A DNA stretch of 47,597 nt from the NCBI GenBank assembly GCA_900315315.1, contig OMYT01000023.1, positions 52,405 to 100,001 of the forward strand, written 5' to 3'. The stretch is from an uncultured Eubacteriales bacterium. GTDB lineage: Bacteria; Bacillota; Clostridia; Christensenellales; Aristaeellaceae. Both the position numbers and the translations under genes were made by a program. Positions 7,238-14,346 of this stretch are shown in pieces. Each line of letters opens with the position of its first letter. Within the stretch, counting starts at the first letter, position 1. Below the pieces are notes generated by a model. That model saw nothing but the letters and a program-made list of their open reading frames with translations. It searched no databases and was not told where the DNA came from.

Positions 7238-8530
7238 ATGATTGGAACGAAACGCATCTCTGATTTGATTACCAGTCCAAACATCATATTGCCGGGAAAG
7301 ATCAACATTATCGATGCAGGTGTCAGCGCGGGAAAGACTCATTTCGCGCTGACTACCATACCTCAGTGGAGCAGTCCAGAAAAGATATTATATCTGATTG
7401 ATACCACTAATGGTGAAATGAGACTTCAACTGAATATGCTTGAGAGAGCAAGAAAAGATCCAGATGCGGCAAAACCAATTGACAGATTGACATATGCATT
7501 CTGTGACTACAATACAAAACATATCTGGGGAGATGAGCATGCAGCAGATGGCAAAATGCCAATTATGACATATGCGGGCTTTGGTTCGGAAGCAGGATGG
7601 CAGCAGAGAAATAAACTGACCAGTTTTAAGCTTTCGGACTTTGATTATATTATCTGCGATGAAATGCAAAACATGGTTCATTATCAGCATTATAAAGGAG
7701 GATCTGTGAATGTTGCAGCAGCAGAGGACGCATTAATAAATGTTCTCAACGAAGGAAAGACAAAAATCGTTGCATTAAGTGCTACACCGCAAGCAATCCG
7801 CGATAGAACACGGCTAAAACCTTATTGTTATGATGTGCCCTTTGACAGAACTGATTTGCAACAGTTGGAAACATTCCATACCATTCCCTATAATGGTAAA
7901 GCAGAGGATATTTTGTTGCAGTGCAAAGGTAAAAGAGGAATACTGTATGTTGCCGAAGTCCGAAGCATGAAACGATATATTGGCTTTGCGAACAGTATCG
8001 GCATGCGGGCGAACGGATTCTGGAGCACAAAATCTGACACTCAGAAGGATCATCCGATGAGTGATGAACAATTTGATTTGCTGAATACCATTTTAGGGAA
8101 AGAGGTAATGCCGCGAGATCTTGATTTGCTAGTGATCAATGCAGCATCTGAAACATGTATCAAAATTCAACCTGATATACTCCATCCAATTGAGTTTATG
8201 ATTGTCCATAACTGTAACGATGAAATCAAGACACAGGTGCGTGGTAGATACAATGGTGACCTTCAATACTTTTACTTTCATGATATTGAGGAAGCCAATT
8301 CACAATTGGTTCCACAACATGAATTGCCTGAACGCTATTTGAATAAGCGTATTTATTCCGAGGATTGGAAGGAAATATGTGCTTATTACCAAGCGCAAAA
8401 ACCGCATGGTGGAACATACGGAAAAGAAACCATTATCGAAATGCTTAAAGAAAACGGTTATCATGTATCAGAGTCAAAGAAGGATTCGAAAAATGGCGGC
8501 AAATGGTATAGAGTGATCAGCAAAGCCTGA
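7238..8530 (+). CDS. SF2 helicase-like DEAD/DEAH protein
   Basis: 430 residues. Visible motifs: Walker A DAGVSAGKTHFA (about 27-38), Walker B-type DExx box IICDEMQNM (about 137-145), motif III ALSATP (about 178) and a motif VI-like TQVRGRYNGD (about 330). These support ATP-dependent nucleic-acid translocation or unwinding. The last 60 residues (KETIIEMLKENGYHVS) look like a small winged-helix-like tail. It is too small for DndH and lacks a HerA/FtsK look. A replication or maintenance helicase of the element is the likeliest role; a defence role is possible. ATG 7238 is preferred over TTG 7232. Confidence 0.75.
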   Translation: MIGTKRISDLITSPNIILPGKINIIDAGVSAGKTHFALTTIPQWSSPEKILYLIDTTNGEMRLQLNMLERARKDPDAAKPIDRLTYAFCDYNTKHIWGDEHAADGKMPIMTYAGFGSEAGWQQRNKLTSFKLSDFDYIICDEMQNMVHYQHYKGGSVNVAAAEDALINVLNEGKTKIVALSATPQAIRDRTRLKPYCYDVPFDRTDLQQLETFHTIPYNGKAEDILLQCKGKRGILYVAEVRSMKRYIGFANSIGMRANGFWSTKSDTQKDHPMSDEQFDLLNTILGKEVMPRDLDLLVINAASETCIKIQPDILHPIEFMIVHNCNDEIKTQVRGRYNGDLQYFYFHDIEEANSQLVPQHELPERYLNKRIYSEDWKEICAYYQAQKPHGGTYGKETIIEMLKENGYHVSESKKDSKNGGKWYRVISKA

Positions 8531-8535
8531 AAAAA

Positions 8536-8580
8536 ATACCATTTCGAGGAAAGTGATAATCTCATTCCCCAAAATGGTAT
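8536..8580 (+). terminator. Possible hairpin after the helicase gene
   Basis: ATACCATTT (8536-8544) and AAATGGTAT (8572-8580) form a perfect 9 bp inverted repeat with an internal GGAA/TTCC pairing. There is no T run, so terminator function is uncertain. Confidence 0.35.
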
Positions 8581-8615
8581 CCGAATTCCAGATCCAACTA
8601 TATGACCCCCATCCC

Positions 8616-8707
8616 GTTTTTGAGGTTGTCGCTCCGGCTCGCCTTTCAGGCGAGCACGTCGCTTCCAACCTCAAAACCCCTTCCCCAAGGGGAAGGGGAG
8701 CTTTGGG
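8616..8707. repeat. GC-rich intergenic hairpin repeat
   Basis: A long imperfect palindrome (TTTTGAGGTTG ... CAACCTCAAAA enclosing GCTCGCC/GGCGAGC) runs into CCCCTTCCCC AAGG... and its complement. Composition is unlike the surrounding element. This layout resembles the dispersed palindromic repeats of Faecalibacterium-type Clostridia genomes (recollection, not searched). A short ORF across it is not credible. Confidence 0.6.
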
Positions 8708-8727
8708 AAATAAAGGAGAGAGAAAAA

Positions 8728-8946
8728 ATGAATTATAAAGAACTACAATAGTTGATTTTTTACAATGACAATGTATTCACATTCTGCGTCTACTTCTATC
8801 TGGATGAAATATCAGAATGTTTATTCTTGCGGGAAATGAGAGATGCGGAAAAAGAAGGTATCAGTGAAAGACAGTTTTTATCTACGTACTTTGCGGCAAG
8901 GATACCGGGTGAAGCATGCTATGAAAAAATGATGATGAAAATTTAG
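8728..8946 (+). pseudogene. Small ORF interrupted by an in-frame TAG at codon 8
   Basis: AAAGGAGAGAG precedes ATG 8728, which reads MNYKELQ, then TAG (8749-8751), then continues in the same frame for 64 sense codons (LIFYNDNVFTFCVYFY ... EKMMMKI) to a TAG at 8944. The excellent ribosome site belongs to the ATG before the stop. Translation could restart at the TTG that directly follows the TAG. Either a nonsense-disabled gene or a coupled/read-through arrangement. No family recognised. Confidence 0.5.
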
Positions 8947-8984
8947 GAAATTGCGGCGAAAACGTAAGTAATGCGGCCGCAGGT

Positions 8985-9013
8985 AAGGCAGGTGAGAAAT
9001 CGTCTGCCTTTTT
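8985..9013 (+). terminator. Intrinsic terminator
   Basis: AAGGCAG / CTGCCTT stem followed by TTT, about 40 bp after the interrupted ORF. Confidence 0.7.
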
Positions 9014-9015
9014 GC

Positions 9016-9044
9016 TTGCGGGTTTTGTGGCTATCGAGTAGAAT
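9016..9044 (+). promoter_or_regulatory. Probable promoter of the zinc-ribbon gene pair
   Basis: TTGCGG (9016-9021), 17 bp, TAGAAT (9039-9044), immediately after the terminator and about 90 bp upstream of the next gene. Confidence 0.45.
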
Positions 9045-9134
9045 GATAACAGGAAAATAAGAAACGAGATTATCGATGTGAATCTATGGTAACTCGAAGA
9101 TAGTCTGTGGATGAAGTCAAGAGGTTGGCCTGAT

Positions 9135-9596
9135 ATGTCAAGAATCATCTCATTCAGATGCCCGAAATGCGGCGGTATGTATGTCAAAGATGGGAAGTGC
9201 GAAACCTGTGGCTTTGTTGCCTATGAGCAGAAGACGCGCCAAAGCATCCCAGAAAGCCAAACACCAAATCCCGGTAATAATGCATCAAATCTGATGTGCT
9301 GTCCGGATTGCAGACGAATGATCAGCAAAGATGCCGTTTCTTGCCCGCAGTGCGGTTGCCCTTTCCCTGGTAACATGAAACAAACTCAGCCGCAAGCAAC
9401 CTCGGCGCAGAGAAAGGGTGGAATTGGTGTGCTGGGCGTGATAGTTGCTATTGTTGTTGCTGGTTTGATTCTGTGGTATATTGCTGCTCCCTATTCAACT
9501 CCCGTTTGGCTTCAGAAAATTGGTGGAACAATAAGATGCTTCTTTACTGGTGAAACGAGTTATAAAATCTTTGATCCTTCAGGTTTGGTACGATAG
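9135..9596 (+). CDS. Double zinc-ribbon single-pass membrane protein
   Basis: 153 residues starting MSRIISFRCPKCGG. Two zinc ribbons (CPKCGG...CETCG and CCPDCRR...CPQCGCPFPG) are followed by a Gln/Pro linker and one transmembrane helix (GVLGVIVAIVVAGLILW). The C-terminal tail of about 40 residues would be outside if the ribbons are cytoplasmic. Start chosen at 9135 over 9111 for fit to the ribbon; AAGAGG lies upstream. It ends in TAG. Function unknown; next to another zinc-ribbon gene. Confidence 0.7.
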   Translation: MSRIISFRCPKCGGMYVKDGKCETCGFVAYEQKTRQSIPESQTPNPGNNASNLMCCPDCRRMISKDAVSCPQCGCPFPGNMKQTQPQATSAQRKGGIGVLGVIVAIVVAGLILWYIAAPYSTPVWLQKIGGTIRCFFTGETSYKIFDPSGLVR

Positions 9597-9646
9597 ATAA
9601 TGTGGGATTTACAACGATAGATGTATTAGCAGAAGAGGAATATGAT

Positions 9647-10852
9647 ATGGGAATAACGGTATGTGAATTATGCGGTAAAAGCTTGCCAGATGAATTCTTT
9701 ACAGAGCATAAAGGGAACGAATCTTTTTTGTCATGCCAAGAATGCCACAAGAAAATCGATGAATTGTCTTCAACTGATTTTAATAAGCAAAATCAAGCAA
9801 TACAGTATTTATACTCTTGCTTCAATGATAATAAGTTTTCTTCTCGCGCAAAATCTTTTATATATGAAACGCTTGGTATTACTGACGAGCAGATAACAAT
9901 TGCTAAGAAGAAAGAGAATCAAAGAATCAATGGTGGTTCTGCAATCCCAATCCTTGCAGAAATTGTGGGAACTCGTATGGCAGAAAATGGTGGTAATGGT
10001 TATTACACTAACAGTACATGTTACAGCTTGCTTGTTTACTATTCAAACGGGACAGTTGAATTAATCGAAGGTGGCCTAACGATGATAAGGCCTTTTTTAC
10101 ATTTAATACAACCCAAATGTAGTCCGATGAACTTGGAAACGGTTCAGCAAAGTATTATTAAAGCTATTACATTAGAAAACAATAGAATACAAGCCGAAAT
10201 TTCAAGATTGCATGATGAATTTGATAAATTGCATTCTGATTTCAACACAACGCAAGCAGTTATCAAAAATCTTACGGGACTACTGCAACCGATTCCAGAT
10301 GTTGTTGGTAAAGAGAGACACGAAGCGATTCATATCTTGAACAGTAACAATCTGATCTGCGAGGAAGAAGACCGAATAAATGAACATATAACGGGAACGG
10401 TTATTGAAGCCACACGGGATCGCGAAAAGTATAATTTGATACATGTGAGAATCAAATATGATTTGCCTGACGTTATAGGAATAGATATCGATGATGCAAA
10501 ACGCATTCTGAAAAACATGGGATTCTTTTACTCAGTTAAATCGGTAAGTTGTTCTGATGCCTCTTCGGGAAACAAAGTACTGAACGTTGATTATTCAAAT
10601 GGAGCAAAAGTTGAACTGGAAGTTGCCTTATCACAAAGCAATGCGTTTCTTGAAGATTTGGACAGTGCTACTTCCATGATCAGTATTCAGGAAAGTTGGA
10701 CACAACATAAACTTGCCGAATCACACCCTAAGACAAATGCCTTGATAGAAGAGCATACTAATACAGAAAAGCAGTATGGAAAAAGTCTGAATATAGGTAT
10801 TATCAAGCTTGAAATCAAGCATTCATTTGACAAAGAAGAAAAGGAATTATAA
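9647..10852 (+). CDS. Zinc-ribbon protein with PASTA-like repeats
   Basis: 401 residues from ATG 9647 (AGAGGAATAT upstream; the GTG at 9602 has no ribosome site). The N-terminal CELCGK...CQECHK ribbon is followed by a helical region, a beta-rich segment (YYTNSTCYSLLVYYSNG), a coiled-coil-like stretch (about 180-220) and two PASTA-like repeats beginning PDVVGKERHEAIHIL and PDVIGIDIDDAKRIL. PASTA domains usually bind peptidoglycan or beta-lactams outside the cell, but no signal peptide or membrane helix is visible here, so the protein looks cytoplasmic. Function unknown. Confidence 0.7.
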   Translation: MGITVCELCGKSLPDEFFTEHKGNESFLSCQECHKKIDELSSTDFNKQNQAIQYLYSCFNDNKFSSRAKSFIYETLGITDEQITIAKKKENQRINGGSAIPILAEIVGTRMAENGGNGYYTNSTCYSLLVYYSNGTVELIEGGLTMIRPFLHLIQPKCSPMNLETVQQSIIKAITLENNRIQAEISRLHDEFDKLHSDFNTTQAVIKNLTGLLQPIPDVVGKERHEAIHILNSNNLICEEEDRINEHITGTVIEATRDREKYNLIHVRIKYDLPDVIGIDIDDAKRILKNMGFFYSVKSVSCSDASSGNKVLNVDYSNGAKVELEVALSQSNAFLEDLDSATSMISIQESWTQHKLAESHPKTNALIEEHTNTEKQYGKSLNIGIIKLEIKHSFDKEEKEL

Positions 10853-10878
10853 AGAAAAGGCGAGAAAGAATTCTCGCC
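10853..10878 (-). terminator. Terminator of the XRE gene
   Basis: GGCGAGAA (10859-10866) / TTCTCGCC (10871-10878); on the minus strand the stem is followed by TTTTCTTT. It serves the minus-strand regulator and may also slow the plus-strand transcript. Confidence 0.65.
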
Positions 10879-10964
10879 CGTTGATGGCACTTGGGGAGGT
10901 ACCGGGCACTTTCACGCGCTAAAGCGTCGGCTTGCCTGTAACTATCCCCCCTATCGTCATGTAA

Positions 10965-11183
10965 CTACAGTTTTTCGCCTGTATCGCGCATCACAAAAAA
11001 AGTTTCATATTCACAATCAAGGGCAGATGCAATTTCCCTAATTTCGTTTTCAGCAAAGTTATCTCTTGATAATTTATTGGAGAGGTTAGAACTTGATTGA
11101 TTCGTATTTTCTGCCAAATCCTTTAATGTCATTTTTCGGCGTTTCATCATGATTTTGATTTTTTCGCTAGTCGAAAGCCCCAT
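10965..11183 (-). CDS. XRE/Cro-type HTH transcriptional regulator
   Basis: 72 residues starting MGLSTSEKIKIMMKRRKMT. ATG 11183 is preferred over the longer frame because AAAGGGGGC lies just upstream. A helix-turn-helix of the phage repressor type spans about residues 15-60 (LKDLAENTNQSSSNLSNKL). It has no dimerisation or peptidase domain, so it resembles Cro-like repressors. It is divergent from the ArdC/RadC transcription unit and sits beside operator-like palindromes, so it probably represses both promoters. Confidence 0.85.
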   Translation of the reverse strand: MGLSTSEKIKIMMKRRKMTLKDLAENTNQSSSNLSNKLSRDNFAENEIREIASALDCEYETFFVMRDTGEKL

Positions 11184-11208
11184 ACAAAAGCCCCCTTTCG
11201 TACTTGGA

Positions 11209-11237
11209 ATTATACACTTGAAAGTGATAGAAGTCAA
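11209..11237 (-). promoter_or_regulatory. Promoter of the XRE gene with spacer operator
   Basis: Minus strand: TTGACT (11237-11232), 17 bp, TATAAT (11214-11209). The spacer contains the palindrome CACTTGAAAGTG (11215-11226), whose half-site matches the AAGTG half-sites of the divergent promoter. Autorepression is the simplest reading. Confidence 0.75.
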
Positions 11238-11259
11238 ATAAACAAAAATAATTTATTAA

Positions 11260-11304
11260 AAAGTGAATTTTGCTATTGACAAGATTCACTTTATAGTATA
11301 TAAT
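11260..11304 (+). promoter_or_regulatory. Divergent consensus promoter with flanking operator half-sites
   Basis: TTGACA (11276-11281), exactly 17 bp, TATAAT (11299-11304): a perfect sigma-A consensus. AAAGTGAAT (11260-11268) and ATTCACTTT (11284-11292) form a 9 bp inverted repeat around the -35. Without repression this should be among the strongest promoters in the element; it drives the next genes. Confidence 0.8.
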
Positions 11305-11360
11305 TTAACCAGAAAGTGAGGAACAACCTCACAGAGTTAAGAAAGGATGGTAAACAAAAA

Positions 11361-11636
11361 ATGTGTAAGCCGAATCGAGAAATTGAAAACACGGTATCTG
11401 AACTGATGGAAGTCCGCAAGATGATTGAGGAACTGGAAGCCGAAGCAAATGCCCTGACCGATACCATTAAAGCCTATATGGGTGATGAGGACACAATGCT
11501 TTGCGGGTCTTGGAAAATCACCTACAAGGAGCAGGTTAGCCACAGGATGGATACGGCCGCATTAAAGAAAATCCTTGGTGATGCTCTGGAAGGCTATTAC
11601 AAGACGGTTATCACGCGGCCGTTTAAAATCGTCTAA
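11361..11636 (+). CDS. Phage-like coiled-coil protein (recombination-accessory type)
   Basis: 91 residues starting MCKPNREIENTVSEL; AAGGATGG precedes ATG 11361, and the earlier GTG at 11316 lies too close to the promoter. The N-terminal half is a coiled coil (about 10-45). The C-terminal part (SWKITYKEQVSHRMDTAAL ... YYKTVITRPFKIV) resembles small proteins encoded beside YqaJ/RecT-type recombination genes in phages and ICEs. Exact function unknown. Confidence 0.7.
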   Translation: MCKPNREIENTVSELMEVRKMIEELEAEANALTDTIKAYMGDEDTMLCGSWKITYKEQVSHRMDTAALKKILGDALEGYYKTVITRPFKIV

Positions 11637-11639
11637 AAA

Positions 11640-11734
11640 GCCTTGAATGCTTTGCAGAGCATCCAAGGCAGAGCTACCGCAGAAGAACCACCAACCACGG
11701 GAGCGGAAATAATAATACCACAGTTTCCGCTCCC
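11640..11734 (+). other. Two consecutive hairpins between genes
   Basis: First: GCCTTG-ATGCT / AGCAT-CAAGGC (11640-11669). Second: perfect 11 bp GGGAGCGGAAA (11699-11709) / TTTCCGCTCCC (11724-11734). No T run follows either, so they may be RNA-processing or stability elements, or partial terminators, in the 11276-promoter transcript. Confidence 0.6.
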
Positions 11735-11761
11735 CTCTCAATAGAAAAGGAGCAACAGAAA

Positions 11762-12583
11762 ATGGATATTTACGCAACAATCACTGACCGCATGATAGCC
11801 GATATGGAATCGGGTGAGATTCCTTGGAGAAAGCCTTGGATGGCTTCAGGGCTGGCAATAAGCCATAGCACAGGAAAGCCCTACAGCCTTTTGAATCAGA
11901 TGCTTCTCGGGCGGGCGGGTGAATACCTGACCTTTGCACAGGTGAAGCAAGAGAATGGATATGTTCGCAAGGGTGAAAAATCCTCAATTATCACTTTCTG
12001 GAAGTTTATCGAGAAAGAGGATGAGGAAACAGGCGAAACCGTACAGATTCCGTTTCTTCGCTACTACAATGTATTCCATATTGACCAATGCGAGAATATC
12101 AAGCCGAAATATACGAAAGAGCTGACAGAAACCGCGAACCCTGACGAAACTGCTGAAGCCATTATTTCAGACTATACCGCCCGCGAAGGGGTAATGATTG
12201 AACACGAACAGGGAAACCGTGCTTACTATCAGCCCGCAACGGATAAAGTGGTTTTGCCGCTGATGAAACAGTTTGCGGAAAGTGCGGAATACTACAGCAC
12301 AGCGTTTCACGAACTGACTCACAGCACAGGGCACGTTTCCAGACTGGCGCGGATTGATAGCCCTGCTGCTTTCGGTTCTGAAAGCTACAGCAAAGAAGAA
12401 TTGATTGCAGAGCTTGGAGCTTCAGCCCTTGTTCATCACTGCGGATTGGAAACGCCGAACAGCTTCCGCAACAATACCGCATACATTCAGAACTGGCTGC
12501 AAGTGCTGAAGAATGACAAGCGGTTTATCGTCAGCGCCGCAGGAAAGGCAGAAAAAGCAGTAAACCTAATCCTTGGGGTATAA
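11762..12583 (+). CDS. ardC: ArdC-like antirestriction protein
   Basis: 273 residues. The N-terminal ssDNA-binding domain of the ArdC/TraC1 type (IPWRKPW about 20, SYNVFHIDQCENI-like segment) is followed by a zincin-like metallopeptidase domain with HELTHSTGH (about residue 182) and a second conserved block EELIAELGASALVHHCG. Family members protect incoming single-stranded DNA from restriction when an element enters a new host. AAAAGGAGCAAC precedes the ATG. It belongs to the transcription unit starting at 11276. The partner gene radC-like lies 50 bp downstream. Confidence 0.88.
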   Translation: MDIYATITDRMIADMESGEIPWRKPWMASGLAISHSTGKPYSLLNQMLLGRAGEYLTFAQVKQENGYVRKGEKSSIITFWKFIEKEDEETGETVQIPFLRYYNVFHIDQCENIKPKYTKELTETANPDETAEAIISDYTAREGVMIEHEQGNRAYYQPATDKVVLPLMKQFAESAEYYSTAFHELTHSTGHVSRLARIDSPAAFGSESYSKEELIAELGASALVHHCGLETPNSFRNNTAYIQNWLQVLKNDKRFIVSAAGKAEKAVNLILGV

Positions 12584-12592
12584 GCCCCAAGG
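12571..12592 (+). other. Hairpin over the ardC stop codon
   Basis: CCTTGGGG (12571-12578) / CCCCAAGG (12585-12592) encloses the TAA. No T run; may modulate downstream translation. Confidence 0.45.
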
Positions 12593-12633
12593 AGTCTATA
12601 ACAGAGAATAGGAAACATAGAAAGGAGAAGAGC

Positions 12634-13296
12634 ATGAATCTGCAAACGATGTTTCTTAAAGAAAAAAGCTTCGAAAACTATGATGATAGCGCCGTTCTGG
12701 AATGTCTGTTAAGTACTGCTGGTGTAAGGACTGATATACCGGTTTTGATAGATAATATGTTTTCAACTTTCGGGAGTTTCAAAGGAATCTTAGAAGCTAG
12801 ACCTGCTCAATTAATGAAGATCGAAGGAATGACGAAAAAAACGGCTTCCCTGATAGCAATGATTGCTCCATTGGCTAAAGTATGGGAGAGATGCTGCATG
12901 ACTAATGCCCAATATATTCGAAGCCGGTTTGATGCAGAAGCTTATTGCAAGTCTCTTGTAATGGCAGAACAGACAGAGCGTTTTTATGTTATTTGTATAA
13001 ATGCACAGTGTAAATTATTAGGACATAAAAAAATCTCTGAAGGCACTCTGTCGGAAGTGTCTTGTTATCCACGCAGGGTTATCGAAACAGCTTTGGATTA
13101 TAATGCACATGCTGTTTTTCTCTGTCACAATCATCCGGGTGGAACAAATCAACCGTCTCCTGAAGATATTGCTTCAACGAAACAACTTCAGAGGGTGTTG
13201 AAATCCATCGGTATCTTACTTGTCGACCATATTATTGTCTCTAACAATGAAACGTACTCGATGATACAGCATAATGATATTGATATTCGAGGTTAA
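12634..13296 (+). CDS. radC: RadC-like JAMM/MPN domain protein
   Basis: 220 residues. An N-terminal helix-hairpin-helix region (about 40-75, LMKIEGMTKKTASLIAM) is followed by a JAMM metalloprotease-type domain with HNHPGG...S..D (His-x-His-x7-Ser-x-x-Asp, about 165-178), the signature of the RadC/YeeS family common on mobile elements. Despite the historical name, a DNA-repair role is not established. GAAAGGAGAAG precedes the ATG. Confidence 0.85.
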   Translation: MNLQTMFLKEKSFENYDDSAVLECLLSTAGVRTDIPVLIDNMFSTFGSFKGILEARPAQLMKIEGMTKKTASLIAMIAPLAKVWERCCMTNAQYIRSRFDAEAYCKSLVMAEQTERFYVICINAQCKLLGHKKISEGTLSEVSCYPRRVIETALDYNAHAVFLCHNHPGGTNQPSPEDIASTKQLQRVLKSIGILLVDHIIVSNNETYSMIQHNDIDIRG

Positions 13297-13365
13297 AGAA
13301 AACAAGCGTCAAAAATGACACTGAAAGCTCAGAAACCAAAGTACGAAAAATAAGGACTTTCGAGG

Positions 13366-13395
13366 GGCTGAAAGTGTAAAATGATACTTTTAGCC
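13366..13395. repeat. Inverted repeat upstream of the serine recombinase
   Basis: GGCTGAAAGT (13366-13375) / ACTTTTAGCC (13386-13395), nine of ten pairs, spacer 10. Its place just before a resolvase gene suits a res subsite or operator; it could also be a hairpin. Confidence 0.5.
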
Positions 13396-13423
13396 TTTCC
13401 TTTACAGATTGGGAGGGAAAACA

Positions 13424-14041
13424 ATGTCAAAGCAATATGGATTTGCTCGTTGCTCTCTGGGAGAAGAGAAAGGACAGGATTTAAACCGTCAGATTCGGGA
13501 ATTGAAGGAAGCGGGAGCGGAAGAAATAATCAGTGAAAGGGTTCATGGAGATTCTAAGGTAAAACCACAGTTGGACTTTCTTCTTGAACATATTGAACCG
13601 AACAGTTCTCTATATGTCACTGAAGTCAGCAGGCTTTCACGCTCAACACAGCAATTATGCGAAATCCTGAACACGATAAAAAATAAGCATCTGCGCCTTG
13701 TAATCCTGAATAGCGTTACAATTGACTGTCGGAATGGGAACATTGATCCAATGTCTATGGCTTTCTTGCAAATGGCGGGTGTGTTTTCTGAATTGGAGCT
13801 ATCAATGATTCGAATGCGTGTAAAGTCCGGACTTGCCAACGCCAGAAGTAAAGGGAAAAGGATTGGGAGAAGGCCAACAACAAAAGAGGATTTTCCAGCA
13901 ACCTTTTTTAAATATTATCCGGCTTATGAAAATGGTACGATGACGGTTGTTGAATTAGCAAGAATATGTGAACTTTCAAGGCCTACAGCATACAAGTATA
14001 TCAAGATGATGAAAGAAAACGCTTCAGCCGCAGAAAGCTAA
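13424..14041 (+). CDS. Small serine recombinase (resolvase/invertase family)
   Basis: 205 residues from ATG 13424 after GGGAGGG. The catalytic Ser is expected in the opening YGFARCSLGEE (family usually Y-x-R-V-S), here Ser 9 or so. Conserved EVSRLSRS (about residues 68-75) and the E-helix region ELELSMIRMRVKSGLANARSKGKRIGR are present, with a C-terminal HTH (TVVELARICELSRPTAYKYI). Likely resolves multimers or inverts DNA within the element. The substitution Cys-Ser at the active-site segment is slightly unusual. Confidence 0.88.
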   Translation: MSKQYGFARCSLGEEKGQDLNRQIRELKEAGAEEIISERVHGDSKVKPQLDFLLEHIEPNSSLYVTEVSRLSRSTQQLCEILNTIKNKHLRLVILNSVTIDCRNGNIDPMSMAFLQMAGVFSELELSMIRMRVKSGLANARSKGKRIGRRPTTKEDFPATFFKYYPAYENGTMTVVELARICELSRPTAYKYIKMMKENASAAES

Positions 14042-14069
14042 TAGTGCAGTTCACGGAAAGGGGAACAGT

Positions 14070-14315
14070 ATGATAACAGTAAAAACCGAACATGAACGCA
14101 TTGATGTGGTAAAAGAATTCATAAGGCATAACCTTGAAGAACTGGAAAGGGAAATCAAAGGCTGTGATTATGAAGAAGACCCAAATGGCGATTTGGTATA
14201 TTCTCCAAATTGTTATGCCTATGAGAAAACGATGCTTGAATCTGAAAAGCATAAACTAGAGACAATTATGAATATTTTAACACGAGAAATACCATTTATG
14301 ATGATAGATTTATAA
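14070..14315 (+). CDS. Hypothetical small protein
   Basis: 81 residues, MITVKTEHERIDVVKEF. Mostly helical and charged; no family recognised. GAAAGGGG precedes the ATG and it lies 28 bp after the resolvase gene, probably the last gene of that unit. Confidence 0.65.
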   Translation: MITVKTEHERIDVVKEFIRHNLEELEREIKGCDYEEDPNGDLVYSPNCYAYEKTMLESEKHKLETIMNILTREIPFMMIDL

Positions 14316-14318
14316 TGG

Positions 14319-14346
14319 AAAAAGAGCGGCGTGGCCGCTCTTTTTT
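14319..14346. terminator. Bidirectional terminator between convergent units
   Basis: GAGCGGC / GCCGCTC with a GTG loop, flanked by AAAAA and TTTTTT, between the plus-strand small gene and the 3' end of dndA. Confidence 0.85.

Noticed and set aside
7238-8530. Helicase-like gene as DndH
   Set aside because: Far too short and of SF2 type; DndH-like proteins are large HerA/FtsK-related ATPases.
8553-8738. 61-codon ORF across the GC-rich repeat
   Set aside because: Runs through a palindromic repeat, no ribosome site, overlaps the start of the next ORF.
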